Shown here in pieces: positions 36,381-45,800 of a stretch of 64,000 nucleotides of DNA. The notes under the pieces were generated by a model. That model saw nothing but the letters and a program-made list of their open reading frames with translations. It did no database searches and was not told the origin of the DNA. The translations under genes and the position numbers were made by a program. The stretch is from Acidobacteriota bacterium (GTDB lineage: Bacteria; Acidobacteriota; Blastocatellia; Pyrinomonadales; Pyrinomonadaceae), in contig QQUY01000002.1 in assembly GCA_003385635.1 (NCBI GenBank), forward strand, positions 124,001 through 188,000. The letters are read 5' to 3'. Positions within the stretch are counted from its first letter, which is position 1. Each line of letters opens with the position of its first letter.

Positions 36381-37439
36381 ATGGCACGACTTTTAACAAT
36401 TCTGGTCCTCTTCGGACTTCTGACGCTCGCGGTTTCCGGCCAAAGCGGGCGCGTAAAGAAAAAACCGGATTCTGAGAAGGAATCTGCCGAAGACAGGTAC
36501 GTGCCGACCCAGAACCTCGATCCGGGGCCTACTCCTACGCCAAAAGAACTTCTGCCGCCGCCTCCTCCCCCTTCCGACGGTGAAGTGATCAACATCGAGT
36601 CAAACCTGGTTCCGATCCCTGTTTCAGTTGTCGACAGGACGACCGGAACCGCGGTCGGCGGCCTTCGAATCCCGGATTTCGAGCTAAAGGTAGATGGAAA
36701 GACGGTGGTGATCGACGATCTCTATAAGTCCGAAAGCCCTGTCCGTCTCGCCCTACTGTTCGATAACAGTTCGAGCGTGACGGTCGCGCGTGAGTTCGAA
36801 CAGACCGCGGCGATAAGGTTCTTTCGGCGGGTGATCCGCCCTGAGGTCGATCTCGCTTCATTGTTCTCTGTCGCGGGTGTTGCTTTGCTGGAGCAGTCAA
36901 TGACAAAGGAAGTTTCGCGACTTATTTCGGCGATCAGGAATCTTGGCGAGCCCAAGGGCGCGACCTCGCTTCACGATGCGATCGTGACCGCCTCGAACTA
37001 CCTTCAGGATTTCGACGGTCGACGCGTCATCGTGATCGTTTCCGACGGGCAGGACACCCTCAGCGATTACACCTTCGACGAGATGGTCCGGATAGTTCAG
37101 CAGAACAATTGCCAGGTCTACATCGTCCACACGAACGAGTTCGAGAACTACAAGAGGACGGGACGTAGAACCGGAAGCGCAAACCTGAGGGCGCTCGCCG
37201 CCGAGCGCCGTATGCAGGATCTTGCGGCGCAGACCGGCGGAGAGGTCTATTCTCCTATCGACGAGAAAGAACTCGACCGCGCATTTGCTCAGATATCCGT
37301 CGAACTCACGACTCAATACATCCTCGGGTACTACCCTGAGGCAGAGACTAGAGACGATCGATTTCGGGAGATCGAGCTGACCGTCCGCTCCGACAAAGAC
37401 CTCATAGTAAGGACACGGAAGGGCTACTACGTCCGCTGA
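36381..37439 (+). CDS. Secreted VWA protein of the acidobacterial VWFA-related type
   Basis: This 352-residue protein has a short signal peptide (LLTILVLFGLLTLAVSG), a proline-rich linker (residues 48-65), and a von Willebrand A domain with MIDAS D128-x-S130-x-S132 (LALLFDNSSSV). VSVVDRTTGTAVGGLRIPDFELKVDG before it and TTQYILGYYPEAETRDDRFREIELTVR at the end are typical of the VWFA-related family expanded in Acidobacteria. VWA domains bind proteins or matrix through a metal; the partner here is unknown. It should be periplasmic or surface bound. It is a taxonomic marker for this window. Confidence 0.9.
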   Translation: MARLLTILVLFGLLTLAVSGQSGRVKKKPDSEKESAEDRYVPTQNLDPGPTPTPKELLPPPPPPSDGEVINIESNLVPIPVSVVDRTTGTAVGGLRIPDFELKVDGKTVVIDDLYKSESPVRLALLFDNSSSVTVAREFEQTAAIRFFRRVIRPEVDLASLFSVAGVALLEQSMTKEVSRLISAIRNLGEPKGATSLHDAIVTASNYLQDFDGRRVIVIVSDGQDTLSDYTFDEMVRIVQQNNCQVYIVHTNEFENYKRTGRRTGSANLRALAAERRMQDLAAQTGGEVYSPIDEKELDRAFAQISVELTTQYILGYYPEAETRDDRFREIELTVRSDKDLIVRTRKGYYVR

Positions 37440-37543
37440 TCTCCTGTCCCGACAAGCCGCCCAGAATCTTCAATAATTCAAATAATTTCGCGATTCGTGT
37501 ATCTTGAACCCGTAAACTCAACCCAGGTTCAGGAGAGAACATT

Positions 37544-40360
37544 ATGAAGATCGCGAGATTTCTATGTGTCGTGGCATTGATCGTTGGCTTGGTGGCCGGG
37601 TTTCCGGCGTCCGTACTTGCTTCGGGAGATGAGATCCCTGCAACGCTTGGCGGGCTTCCGGTCGATATGGAATCGAGCAAGGCGATACGGGACGCTACCA
37701 CCGAAGAGAGGTTCCTGACACCTCTTGTCTCGGCGATACCGGACCACGCAACCATTCCAAGCCCGCGCGATTTCCTGGGTTACATCGCGGGAGCTCCGGG
37801 CGAGATGACAAACGTGGCGGAGATCCACGGTTATTACCGCGCGATAGCGGAAGCGACAGGCCGTGCAAAGGTAATAAGCCTTGGAAAGACGGCCGAAGGA
37901 CGCGAGATGATCGCGCTTTTCATCGCCGATGAAGAGACGATCGCAGATCTTGATTCTTACGTTGCAAAGCTGAATGCACTTTCCGACCCGAGGAAGACGA
38001 ATTCAGAAGAGGCGGCGAAGATCATCGCCACGGCAAAGCCGATCTACTGGATCACCGCCGGACTTCACTCGACTGAGTTTGGACCGCCGGAAACATCGCT
38101 TGAGATCGCTTACCGGCTGGCAGCAGAAGAACGCCCGATATTCCGGGAGATCCGCAAGAACGTGATCACGATGATCACGCCCGTATTCGAAGTCGACGGC
38201 CGCAACCGCTCGACCGAGTGGTTCCATAAACACGGAAAAGGCCATACGAACGCATACGACAGGCCGCCGACAAGCCCGCCATTCTGGGGCAAGTACACGT
38301 TTCACGACAACAATCGCGACGGCATCGGCCTTTCGCAGCCGATGACGAAGAACTTCCTGCGCGGATTCCTGAAGTACAAACCGACGCTTTCGCTCGACCT
38401 TCACGAGTCGGTCCCTTATCTGTACGTTGCGACGGGAACCGGTCCTTACAACCCGATGATAAGTCCAACGACGATCGGCGAATGGGGATCGATAGCGAAT
38501 TACGAGGTCTCAAGGCTAACTGCGATGGGCCTTCCTGGTGTATGGACGTGGGGGTTTTATACAGGATGGTTCCCCGGATACATGCTCTGGGTGACAAACA
38601 ACAGGAATTCGAACGGCCGCTTTTACGAGACCTTCGGAAACGGCAGCTCGGAAACGATGATGCGCGATCTGGGAGACAGCCGCTATGCCGGCGAAAAGGT
38701 GATCGACCGTACCTGGTACAGGCCAAGCCCTCCAGATGAAGAGGTCAAATGGTCGATGCGGAACAACCTGAACTATATGTCGAGCGGGGTATACGTGTCG
38801 CTGGAATATGCTGCACGAAACAAGACCGAACTTGTGGAGAACTTCTACAACAAGAGCGCAAATTCTGTCCGAAAGGGCAAGGAAAAAGCGCCTTATGCCA
38901 TCGTGATTCCGAACGAGCAAAGAGATCCCGGTGCAACCAGGGAGTTGATCGATCTGACGATCGAACACGGGATCGAGATCAGCAAAGCTTCAGAAGACGG
39001 CGAGTTTGGCGACCTAAAGGTGAAGAAAGGCGACGCCGTGATCCGGCTCGATCAGCCTTACGGACCGCTCGCGAAAGGTCTCTATGAGAAACAGGATTTT
39101 CCTCAGGATGCACAGGTGCCGCCTTACGACGACGTCGCGTGGACGCTGGGGTTGATCCGCGGAGTGGATGTGAAAATGGCCGACGACAAGGCGGTCCTTG
39201 AGCTTGATTCGAAGCTCGCCTCCTCAGGCAGTGAATTTTACGGATCCTCTTCGATTCCCTCATCGAAGTTCTACGCGGTTCGACACAAAGGCCAGGAAGG
39301 GATCGGCGAACTTAGGTTTGCGCTTCCCGGCGCCTCTATGAAAGCCGCCGCTGAGGAGGTTAAGGCCGGCGACGAGATCTATCCTGCCGGCACCATCTTC
39401 ATCGATGCTTCGACGGTGGACAGGAACGCACTTGGTCAGGTCGTCTCCAACACGCTTCTGGAAGTCGAAAGGGTCTCTGAAATTCCGAAGGGCAAGATGA
39501 TCGAGATCGACGTACCGAGGATCGGAATGCTTCACAGCTGGACCTCGACACAGAACGCCGGGTGGGTACGTTTCACTCTTGATCAGTCAAAGGTGCCTTA
39601 TTCGATCATCGAGAAATCGGAGTTGAAGGCGGGCAATCTGCGGGCGAAGTACGACGTAATTCTCGCACCGCATTTCGGCAGGTCTTTGCGCGGCCTTATC
39701 ACAGGCGTCGATAAGAAGTGGAGCCCTCTGGCTTACGAAACGACCGACAAGACCCCGAGCCACGGAAAGATCGTCAGCTCGTCCGACATCACCGGCGGAT
39801 ACGGCTTTGAGGGCCTTGCTGCTCTCGACAAGTTCATCAACTCGGGCGGGACCTTTGTCGGGCTTGGTACCGGAGGCACGCTCGTCGTGGACAGCGGCAT
39901 AGTCCCGGACGTCGCGATGTCTTCACCGGGGATCAATACTCCCGGATCCGTGATCACGATGAAGATCGTCGACAAGACATCGCCCCTGACGTTTGGCTAC
40001 GACGAGTTCACACACGCTTTCCGTGGCAACTTGCCTCTCTTGCGTGTAGGAAAGGACGAAACGCACCTTGTCGCCGCGCAATTCGGGACCGATCCGCTTC
40101 CGAAGCGACCGTGGAATAAGGAAAAGGAGAAAAAGAAAGAAGCGAAATCACCTCCTTTGGTACTTTCAGGCGTTATCCTCAGCGGGAGATCTGCTGTTGA
40201 CGGCGCTCCGGCGATCATCTCGGCTTCGGTCGGAAGAGGACAGGTCGTCCTGCTTGGCTGGAACCCTATGCACCGGCATTTGAACCACCACGACCACGCG
40301 TTCGTGTATAACGCTTTGATGTTCTGGAACGATCTTCGGAAAAATTCAGAAATGCCGTAG
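37544..40360 (+). CDS. Secreted M14-family zinc carboxypeptidase
   Basis: This 938-residue protein starts with a signal peptide (FLCVVALIVGLVAGFPASVLA) and GGAGAG upstream. The zinc site is H175-x2-E178 (AGLHSTEFG) with the third ligand H287 (LDLHESVP); the substrate-binding region RNRSTEW and the AEGREMIALFI strand are also M14-like. The long C-terminal half (residues 450-938) holds beta-rich segments and a late DUF-like domain (SGVILSGRSAVDGAPAIISASVGRGQVVLLGW). It removes amino acids or cleaves peptides outside the cytosol. Such very long M14 proteins are common in Acidobacteria and Bacteroidota. Confidence 0.88.
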   Translation: MKIARFLCVVALIVGLVAGFPASVLASGDEIPATLGGLPVDMESSKAIRDATTEERFLTPLVSAIPDHATIPSPRDFLGYIAGAPGEMTNVAEIHGYYRAIAEATGRAKVISLGKTAEGREMIALFIADEETIADLDSYVAKLNALSDPRKTNSEEAAKIIATAKPIYWITAGLHSTEFGPPETSLEIAYRLAAEERPIFREIRKNVITMITPVFEVDGRNRSTEWFHKHGKGHTNAYDRPPTSPPFWGKYTFHDNNRDGIGLSQPMTKNFLRGFLKYKPTLSLDLHESVPYLYVATGTGPYNPMISPTTIGEWGSIANYEVSRLTAMGLPGVWTWGFYTGWFPGYMLWVTNNRNSNGRFYETFGNGSSETMMRDLGDSRYAGEKVIDRTWYRPSPPDEEVKWSMRNNLNYMSSGVYVSLEYAARNKTELVENFYNKSANSVRKGKEKAPYAIVIPNEQRDPGATRELIDLTIEHGIEISKASEDGEFGDLKVKKGDAVIRLDQPYGPLAKGLYEKQDFPQDAQVPPYDDVAWTLGLIRGVDVKMADDKAVLELDSKLASSGSEFYGSSSIPSSKFYAVRHKGQEGIGELRFALPGASMKAAAEEVKAGDEIYPAGTIFIDASTVDRNALGQVVSNTLLEVERVSEIPKGKMIEIDVPRIGMLHSWTSTQNAGWVRFTLDQSKVPYSIIEKSELKAGNLRAKYDVILAPHFGRSLRGLITGVDKKWSPLAYETTDKTPSHGKIVSSSDITGGYGFEGLAALDKFINSGGTFVGLGTGGTLVVDSGIVPDVAMSSPGINTPGSVITMKIVDKTSPLTFGYDEFTHAFRGNLPLLRVGKDETHLVAAQFGTDPLPKRPWNKEKEKKKEAKSPPLVLSGVILSGRSAVDGAPAIISASVGRGQVVLLGWNPMHRHLNHHDHAFVYNALMFWNDLRKNSEMP

Positions 40361-40367
40361 AAATAAG

Positions 40368-40506
40368 TTAGCCACAGATGAAGGGGATGAACACGGATAA
40401 CATGAGGGGTTACGGCATCTTTCTCTTGCATTAAAAATATTTGACGGGTTTGCCGTTCGGGGTCCATACCCAAATATCTGTGTTCATCCCCTTCATCCGT
40501 GGCTAA
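40368..40506. repeat. GCCACAGATGAA-type inverted-repeat element
   Basis: The 32-base arms at 40368-40399 and 40475-40506 are complementary at 30 positions. A second element of the same family lies at 51378-51488. It fills the spacer between the M14 and recombinase genes. The transcribed form would make a long hairpin. Confidence 0.9.
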
Positions 40507-40540
40507 TTCCTGAGGCGGAGACAAGCCCCGCCCCTACCAG

Positions 40541-41467
40541 ATGTCCCTTGAAACCCACATCGAAGAATTCTTCCAGCACCTGAAGTACGAGCGTAACGTC
40601 TCGAAGCACACGCTGCGGAACTACACCAGTGACCTTGGCCAGTTCCTGGAGTTTCTCGCACCGGAGAAGGAAGACGGATCGAGAGATGATGTTCCGGTGC
40701 AAGGGATCGACAACATCACGATCCGAGAATGGATGTCGCAGCTTCGCACGGAGAACAAGAAGAAATCATCGATAGCGCGAAAGCTCGCCTCGCTCAGGAC
40801 CTTCTTTCAGTTCCTTGTTCGCGAAGGTGTCGTCGACGCCAATCCCGCAAAACTGGTTACGACTCCCAGGATCGAAAAGAAATTGCCGACCCATCTTTCG
40901 ATGGAAGACATAGTGCGGTTCATTGAAACACCGGATCTCAACACGGACCTGGGGCGCCGTGACCGTGCGATCCTCGAGTTCTTGTACGCTACGGGGATTC
41001 GCGTTTCAGAGCTTGTCAGCCTGGACCTTAAGGATATCGATTACAAGGAAAAGCTTGTGAGGGTTACCGGCAAGAGAAAGAAGCAGAGAATATTGCCTTT
41101 CGGCGATCCGGCTTTGCAGGCGCTGATGTACTACCTGAACGAGGCGCGGCACGAGTTCCTTCAGAACTCGCCTCCGCAGGAAAGAGACGAACAGGCAGTA
41201 TTCTTGAACTACAAAGGCACGAGAATCTCTTCCAGAAGTGTCGGCCGGATGGTCGACAAATACATCAAGATGTGTCCGGACATAAAGGACATCTCGCCGC
41301 ACTCGCTGAGGCATTCGTTTGCGACGCATCTGCTCGACAGCGGCGCGGACCTGCGCGACATACAGGAACTGCTCGGCCACGCCCGCCTTTCAACCACCCA
41401 GATCTACACGCAGGTCTCGATGGAAAAACTGATCGAGGTTTACGACAAGGCCCATCCGAAAGCATAG
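40541..41467 (+). CDS. Tyrosine recombinase of the XerC/XerD type
   Basis: The 308-residue protein has a core-binding SAM-like N-terminal domain ([28 protein letters not shown]) and a complete catalytic set: R154 (TGIRVSELV), K178, H254 and R257 ([14 protein letters not shown]), H280 (LGHARLST) and Y289 (TQIYTQVS). Xer proteins resolve chromosome dimers at dif with FtsK. Length and sequence fit the housekeeping Xer rather than a phage integrase; XerC and XerD cannot be told apart here. It is flanked by inverted-repeat elements on both sides. No integron or phage genes are adjacent. Confidence 0.9.
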   Translation: MSLETHIEEFFQHLKYERNVSKHTLRNYTSDLGQFLEFLAPEKEDGSRDDVPVQGIDNITIREWMSQLRTENKKKSSIARKLASLRTFFQFLVREGVVDANPAKLVTTPRIEKKLPTHLSMEDIVRFIETPDLNTDLGRRDRAILEFLYATGIRVSELVSLDLKDIDYKEKLVRVTGKRKKQRILPFGDPALQALMYYLNEARHEFLQNSPPQERDEQAVFLNYKGTRISSRSVGRMVDKYIKMCPDIKDISPHSLRHSFATHLLDSGADLRDIQELLGHARLSTTQIYTQVSMEKLIEVYDKAHPKA

Positions 41468-41473
41468 AGCAAT

Positions 41474-41741
41474 GATCAAGTATCAAGGATCAGGTATCAA
41501 TTGTCGGGTATCAAGTGTCAGTTTCATAAACTTCGAGTCTCCGAGTTACCCGACTCCGTTCTGGTCCGCATACGAGGGATTGGAAGAATCTGACTCTCCA
41601 AACAGAAAAGGAGTCGATCAGCGGCGAAGTCTGTAGACCTTGCCGGCTGACCGACCCTTTGTGTCCGATACGAACTGAATCAGATAGTAGAATCCTTGGA
41701 TTTCTGGGACTCAATTGATACCTGATCCTTGATCATTGATA
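41474..41741. repeat. KATCAAG heptamer inverted-repeat element
   Basis: Starting seven bases after the recombinase stop, seven units such as GATCAAG, TATCAAG and GATCAGG run in 7-bp phase. The sequence 41482-41503 is exactly complementary to 41712-41733, where the array recurs inverted, also in 7-bp phase. About 200 bases between the arms hold no gene. Confidence 0.9.
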
Positions 41742-41766
41742 CATGAAGGACGCGTGCGCTCCGTTT

Positions 41767-42588
41767 CTATTGCTCGACGCCGTCGGCCGCGCCGATCTTG
41801 ACTCCGCCGTTGGTAGTCTTCACACGGATCAATGCACCGCCGCCATTTAGGCTGGCGCTTACATTCTTGTTCCGCTGATAGTACTTCTGGTTCGGGTCTT
41901 TCTGGACCTGAAGTTCGGGGAAGTCACTCTTGAATCCGCCGTTGACTGTTCCCGTTTCAATGTTCGCAGCGTAGTTCGTCGGAAGCGCGAGCTTCACGCC
42001 GCCGTTCGTCGTCTGGACGTCGAGCCCGGTTCCACTCCAGGTGGTGCCGACGAGCGATACTTTCACGCCGCCGTTCGTGGTCCTGCCTTTTACATCTCCG
42101 GCAACGTCAGTCAGCGAAAGACCGCCGTTCAGCGTTGAGAAGTCCATGTCTCCTTGGACAGACTTGATGCTGATCCCGCCGTTGTGAGCCCTAAGCTTGA
42201 GGCTTGTCTGATACGGTACGAGAATTTCGAACGACACGGAATACTTCGAGCTTTCGCCCGAGTTTGTAGCTCTGATCGTCGGAGACGTCTCAATGCGGGT
42301 AGTGTCGACTATGTTCTTTGCTTCGGCTCCCGTATCAGCCCACGAGCGTACGCAGGCGCGAACGAGCACGTCGCTGCGGTTCTCGCCTTTTACCGCGATT
42401 CCGCCGTTCTTTCCGCTGTCGACGTCGATCGAACCCGTCGATGGGATCGTCATCTCGCGCAGGTCGACTGCGCTTTCTTTATCCCCGCCGTAGTAATTTT
42501 TGTTTGAGCAAAACTCACCGGCGCTTGCCGAAACCGCCAGCAAGGCAACCGCCGCGAATGCAAACAGACTAAGTACAGATCTTTTCAT
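41767..42588 (-). CDS. Secreted DUF4097-like beta-helix protein
   Basis: The protein has 273 residues from the ATG at 42588, chosen because GGAGG lies upstream; the open frame continues 39 codons further without a site. A signal peptide (LSLFAFAAVALLAVSASA) precedes a repetitive right-handed beta pattern with NGG turns: AHNGGISI, TNGGVKV, TNGGVKL, VNGGFKSD and TNGGVKIG. This is the DUF4097/adhesin-like fold, common in secreted and anti-sigma-associated proteins, of unknown biochemical role. It lies between two repeat elements and is divergent from the alpha-2-macroglobulin gene. Confidence 0.85.
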   Translation of the reverse strand: MKRSVLSLFAFAAVALLAVSASAGEFCSNKNYYGGDKESAVDLREMTIPSTGSIDVDSGKNGGIAVKGENRSDVLVRACVRSWADTGAEAKNIVDTTRIETSPTIRATNSGESSKYSVSFEILVPYQTSLKLRAHNGGISIKSVQGDMDFSTLNGGLSLTDVAGDVKGRTTNGGVKVSLVGTTWSGTGLDVQTTNGGVKLALPTNYAANIETGTVNGGFKSDFPELQVQKDPNQKYYQRNKNVSASLNGGGALIRVKTTNGGVKIGAADGVEQ

Positions 42589-42683
42589 TCTTAAGAATCC
42601 TCCGGTTTGAATGATTGTTTGTTGATTCGGTGTTCTGTTAGGTAAACACCGGCACCGCCCGATTTCTGACAATTTCGGAGGAA

Positions 42684-42770
42684 ACAGGATGTACAGGATG
42701 AGCAAGATGGGGGCACGTTTTGAGAATTGCCAACCCCTATCTTATCCATCCTGCCCATCCTGTTTTTTGT
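42684..42770. repeat. ACAGGATG-type inverted-repeat element
   Basis: An arm rich in ACAGGATG and AGCAAGATG near 42684-42716 is inverted near 42736-42770 (CATCCTGCCCATCCTG). The motif has a roughly 9-bp period. A further partial copy in the inverted orientation is at 48908-48940. Confidence 0.75.
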
Positions 42771-42860
42771 GGTTATGCAACCGTTCAAAAAAATCGCCGC
42801 ATCACAGCCGTAGTTTCAAGAAACCATCCTAAATCCGAAAAGTTGAAGAGGTAAGTTGTT

Positions 42861-45800
42861 ATGCGGCTTAGGTTTATAGCCTTGTTCGCGCTGGCCGTAA
42901 TGTGTCTTTCGAGCGTGCAGGCCCAGAAGATCGATGAAGAAAGGTCGGGTGCGGTTTTTGGCGAGGGCGGCCTGGAATTCACGCTCGCCTATAAGAACTT
43001 CGGCAACGAGTTCGACACCCGACTGACGGTCGACCTGCTGGACGCCGACGGAAGAGTTTCGGCGACGACCAACAGGTACGTCCGTGTTAGAAAAGGCCGA
43101 AAACAGATTTCCGTGCTTCTTCCTCTGACGGAGATCTCGCAAGAGGAGCGGGAAGATCTGATGTGGTACCGGATCCGGTACAGGCTCGGGAGCGCACACG
43201 GCATAGCGTCCCTTTCACAGCTGATAAAGGACTTCTTCGAAATCAGCGTCGCTTCGCCCGACACGATAAAACCGGGACAGACATTCCGGACCCGGATCCG
43301 CGCCAATGACCCGTTTAAGAAGATCCCTGTGAGGGATGTAAACATCGCCGCGGCATTGGAGATCGAAATCGAGACAGAAGGCGACGACGATACGATCGAA
43401 CTAAAGGCGAAAGGCAAGACCGATTCTAAAGGGATCGCGACGCTGGAGTTCCGTATCCCGTCCGGGATCTATATCGACTATGCGAACGACCTCAACATAA
43501 AGGCCGAAAAGTTCGGCTTTGTCCGCGAAGTAGAACTCGGCCTCGACGAGTTGGACTCCCAGGGGGTCCTATTCTTGACGGTAGACAAGCCGATCTACCA
43601 ACCGGGCCAGAGTTTCAATGTTAGAGCTCTGATGTTCGATACCTCCAACACGGTGATAACCGGGGAGGAACTGGAGTTCTCGATCTATGACGAGGAAGAA
43701 ACGCTTCTATTCCGCGAAACGGTCGAGAGCTCCGACTACGGCGTGGCCTCTGTATCCTGGCAGATCCCGGACAATGCGAAACTCGGTAACTACAAGGTCG
43801 AAGTCGAAGGCGAAGATGACCTTTCGGGTGGGGTTCTTCACTTCAAGGTCACTCGCTACGATCTGCCAAACTTCACAGTCGCGGCCAGGCCAGACAAGTC
43901 GTATTACCTTCCCTCAGACAAGACTGCGACAATAACGGTTTCGGCTGACTATCTGTTCGGGAAACCGGTCCATTCAGGAAAGGTCCGGCTCGTGCTTGAG
44001 ACCGACCGTAAATGGAATTGGAAGAAACAGTCCTGGGACATCGAAGAGGGCAGATCATTCGAAGGACCAACCGACGGTGAAGGCAAGTTTGTAGCTGAAC
44101 TTGATATCTCCGATGAGCTTATGAAGCTCACATCATCAAGGTGGCGAAGATTCGAAGATCTTCATCTGGCCGCATACTTCACCGATCTGACGACAAACCG
44201 AACGGAACAAAAGCGGTTCGACATACGACTTTCCAAAGAGCCGATCCACGTCTATTTGTCTGTCAACGGCGAAAGCCTCAATCAGTCCCTGCCTATTTCC
44301 GGTTGGGTTTCGACCTTCTACGCCGACGGCACACCTGCCGTTTGCGAGATAACGGTGGAAGCGAAAGGAGACACGAACGCCGAGTCGACTTACAAGCACA
44401 TCGCGGCGGCGAACTCCAACCGCTTCGGTGCCGGCAAAGTCATCTTCCGCAGCCCCGAACTCGAATCAAAGAGTGACGATCTGGACTTAAAGGTAGTCGC
44501 GCGGGACGGGTCCGGTTCTGAAGGAACTTTTTCCGATACGATCTACCTGAGTGAAGATCCCGCGATCACGATTTTTCCGGAAAAAGCGATACATAAGCCT
44601 GGGGAACCTGTTTCAGTCGAGGTCTTTGCGACGCTTGAAGACAGCCCTTTGTTTGTAGACGTCGTTCGCGACTGGTCCGTCGTGGCAAGCCTCAATATCG
44701 AGCTAAAGAACGGCAGGGCCAAGATAGAGATCCCGTACGAAGCTGACTTCGCCGGAGACCTTCAGATCTGGGCTTACGCTGAGTACATAGACAAAGACCT
44801 CGATGTTCAGGTCGCAAGAACAAAGACCTCTGTGATCTATCCGAGGCAGCAGAACCTTCTTCTCGACACAAAATTTAGCGCGGCGAGCTACAAACCCGGC
44901 GAGGACGCAAGGGTGAACTTCGCAATAAATGACGGGCGCGGCAACGCAGCACAGAGCGCGCTCGGTGTAGTGGTGTTCGACAAAGCCGTGGAAGAGCGGG
45001 CCCGTACCGACGCGGAATTCGGAAGCTACTTTACGAGGTTTGATTCTTGGCTGGGAAGATCAAGGCGATTCGGATCGCTGACGCTAAAAGACCTCAACGA
45101 CCTCGATCTAACAAAACCCGTCTCGGAAGAACTGCAGATCACCGCAGAGCTGGTCCTTCTAGGTGCGGGAGGCTACTACTGGCCAAAGGTCGAACGAAGC
45201 GAGATAGATCTCACCGAACCTGAGTACTTCTTCAAGAGCTATTTCAATACCCAACTCGGGCCGATCGAAAGGGCTTTGGACGCGCGATCTAAGGAAGACA
45301 GTTCGATTGCGACCGATCTTCGGACGCTTGAGGAAATCCTTTCGAGACGCGGGATCGATTTCTCAAGTCTGACCGACCCCTGGGGGAGACCCTACGAGGC
45401 TCGATTCTCTGCGGTCAAAGAATATCGCGTGATCGAGATCGTAAGCGGAGGCGCCGACAAGAAGATGGGGACCCGGGACGATCTGATCCTCAAACGGATG
45501 AATTACAAGTACTTCAGTGCGATCGAAGAGAAGATAAAGCAGGCGGCTGCAGAGAAGCGAGATTCCGAACGGGGATTTATCCGCGACTACGAAACCCTGC
45601 GCAGCGAGATCGCCAATCTTGGAATCGAACTCGACTCCTTGCGCGACCCCTGGGGCAACAAATACCGTTTCTCGTTCAGCGTAAACTACGGCAGCTATGC
45701 GATCGAGGTGTATACATCCGGCGCAGACGGGAAGTTCGAATCTGAGATCTGGCGCGGCGACGACGCAATAGTGGCTCGCAGCTACACCTCCTATTTCGCA

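Noticed and set aside
40541-41467. Phage or genomic-island integrase
   Set aside because: The protein matches housekeeping Xer recombinases, and neither phage genes nor attachment-site duplications are seen around it. The adjacent tRNA-Thr gene is 16 kb away.
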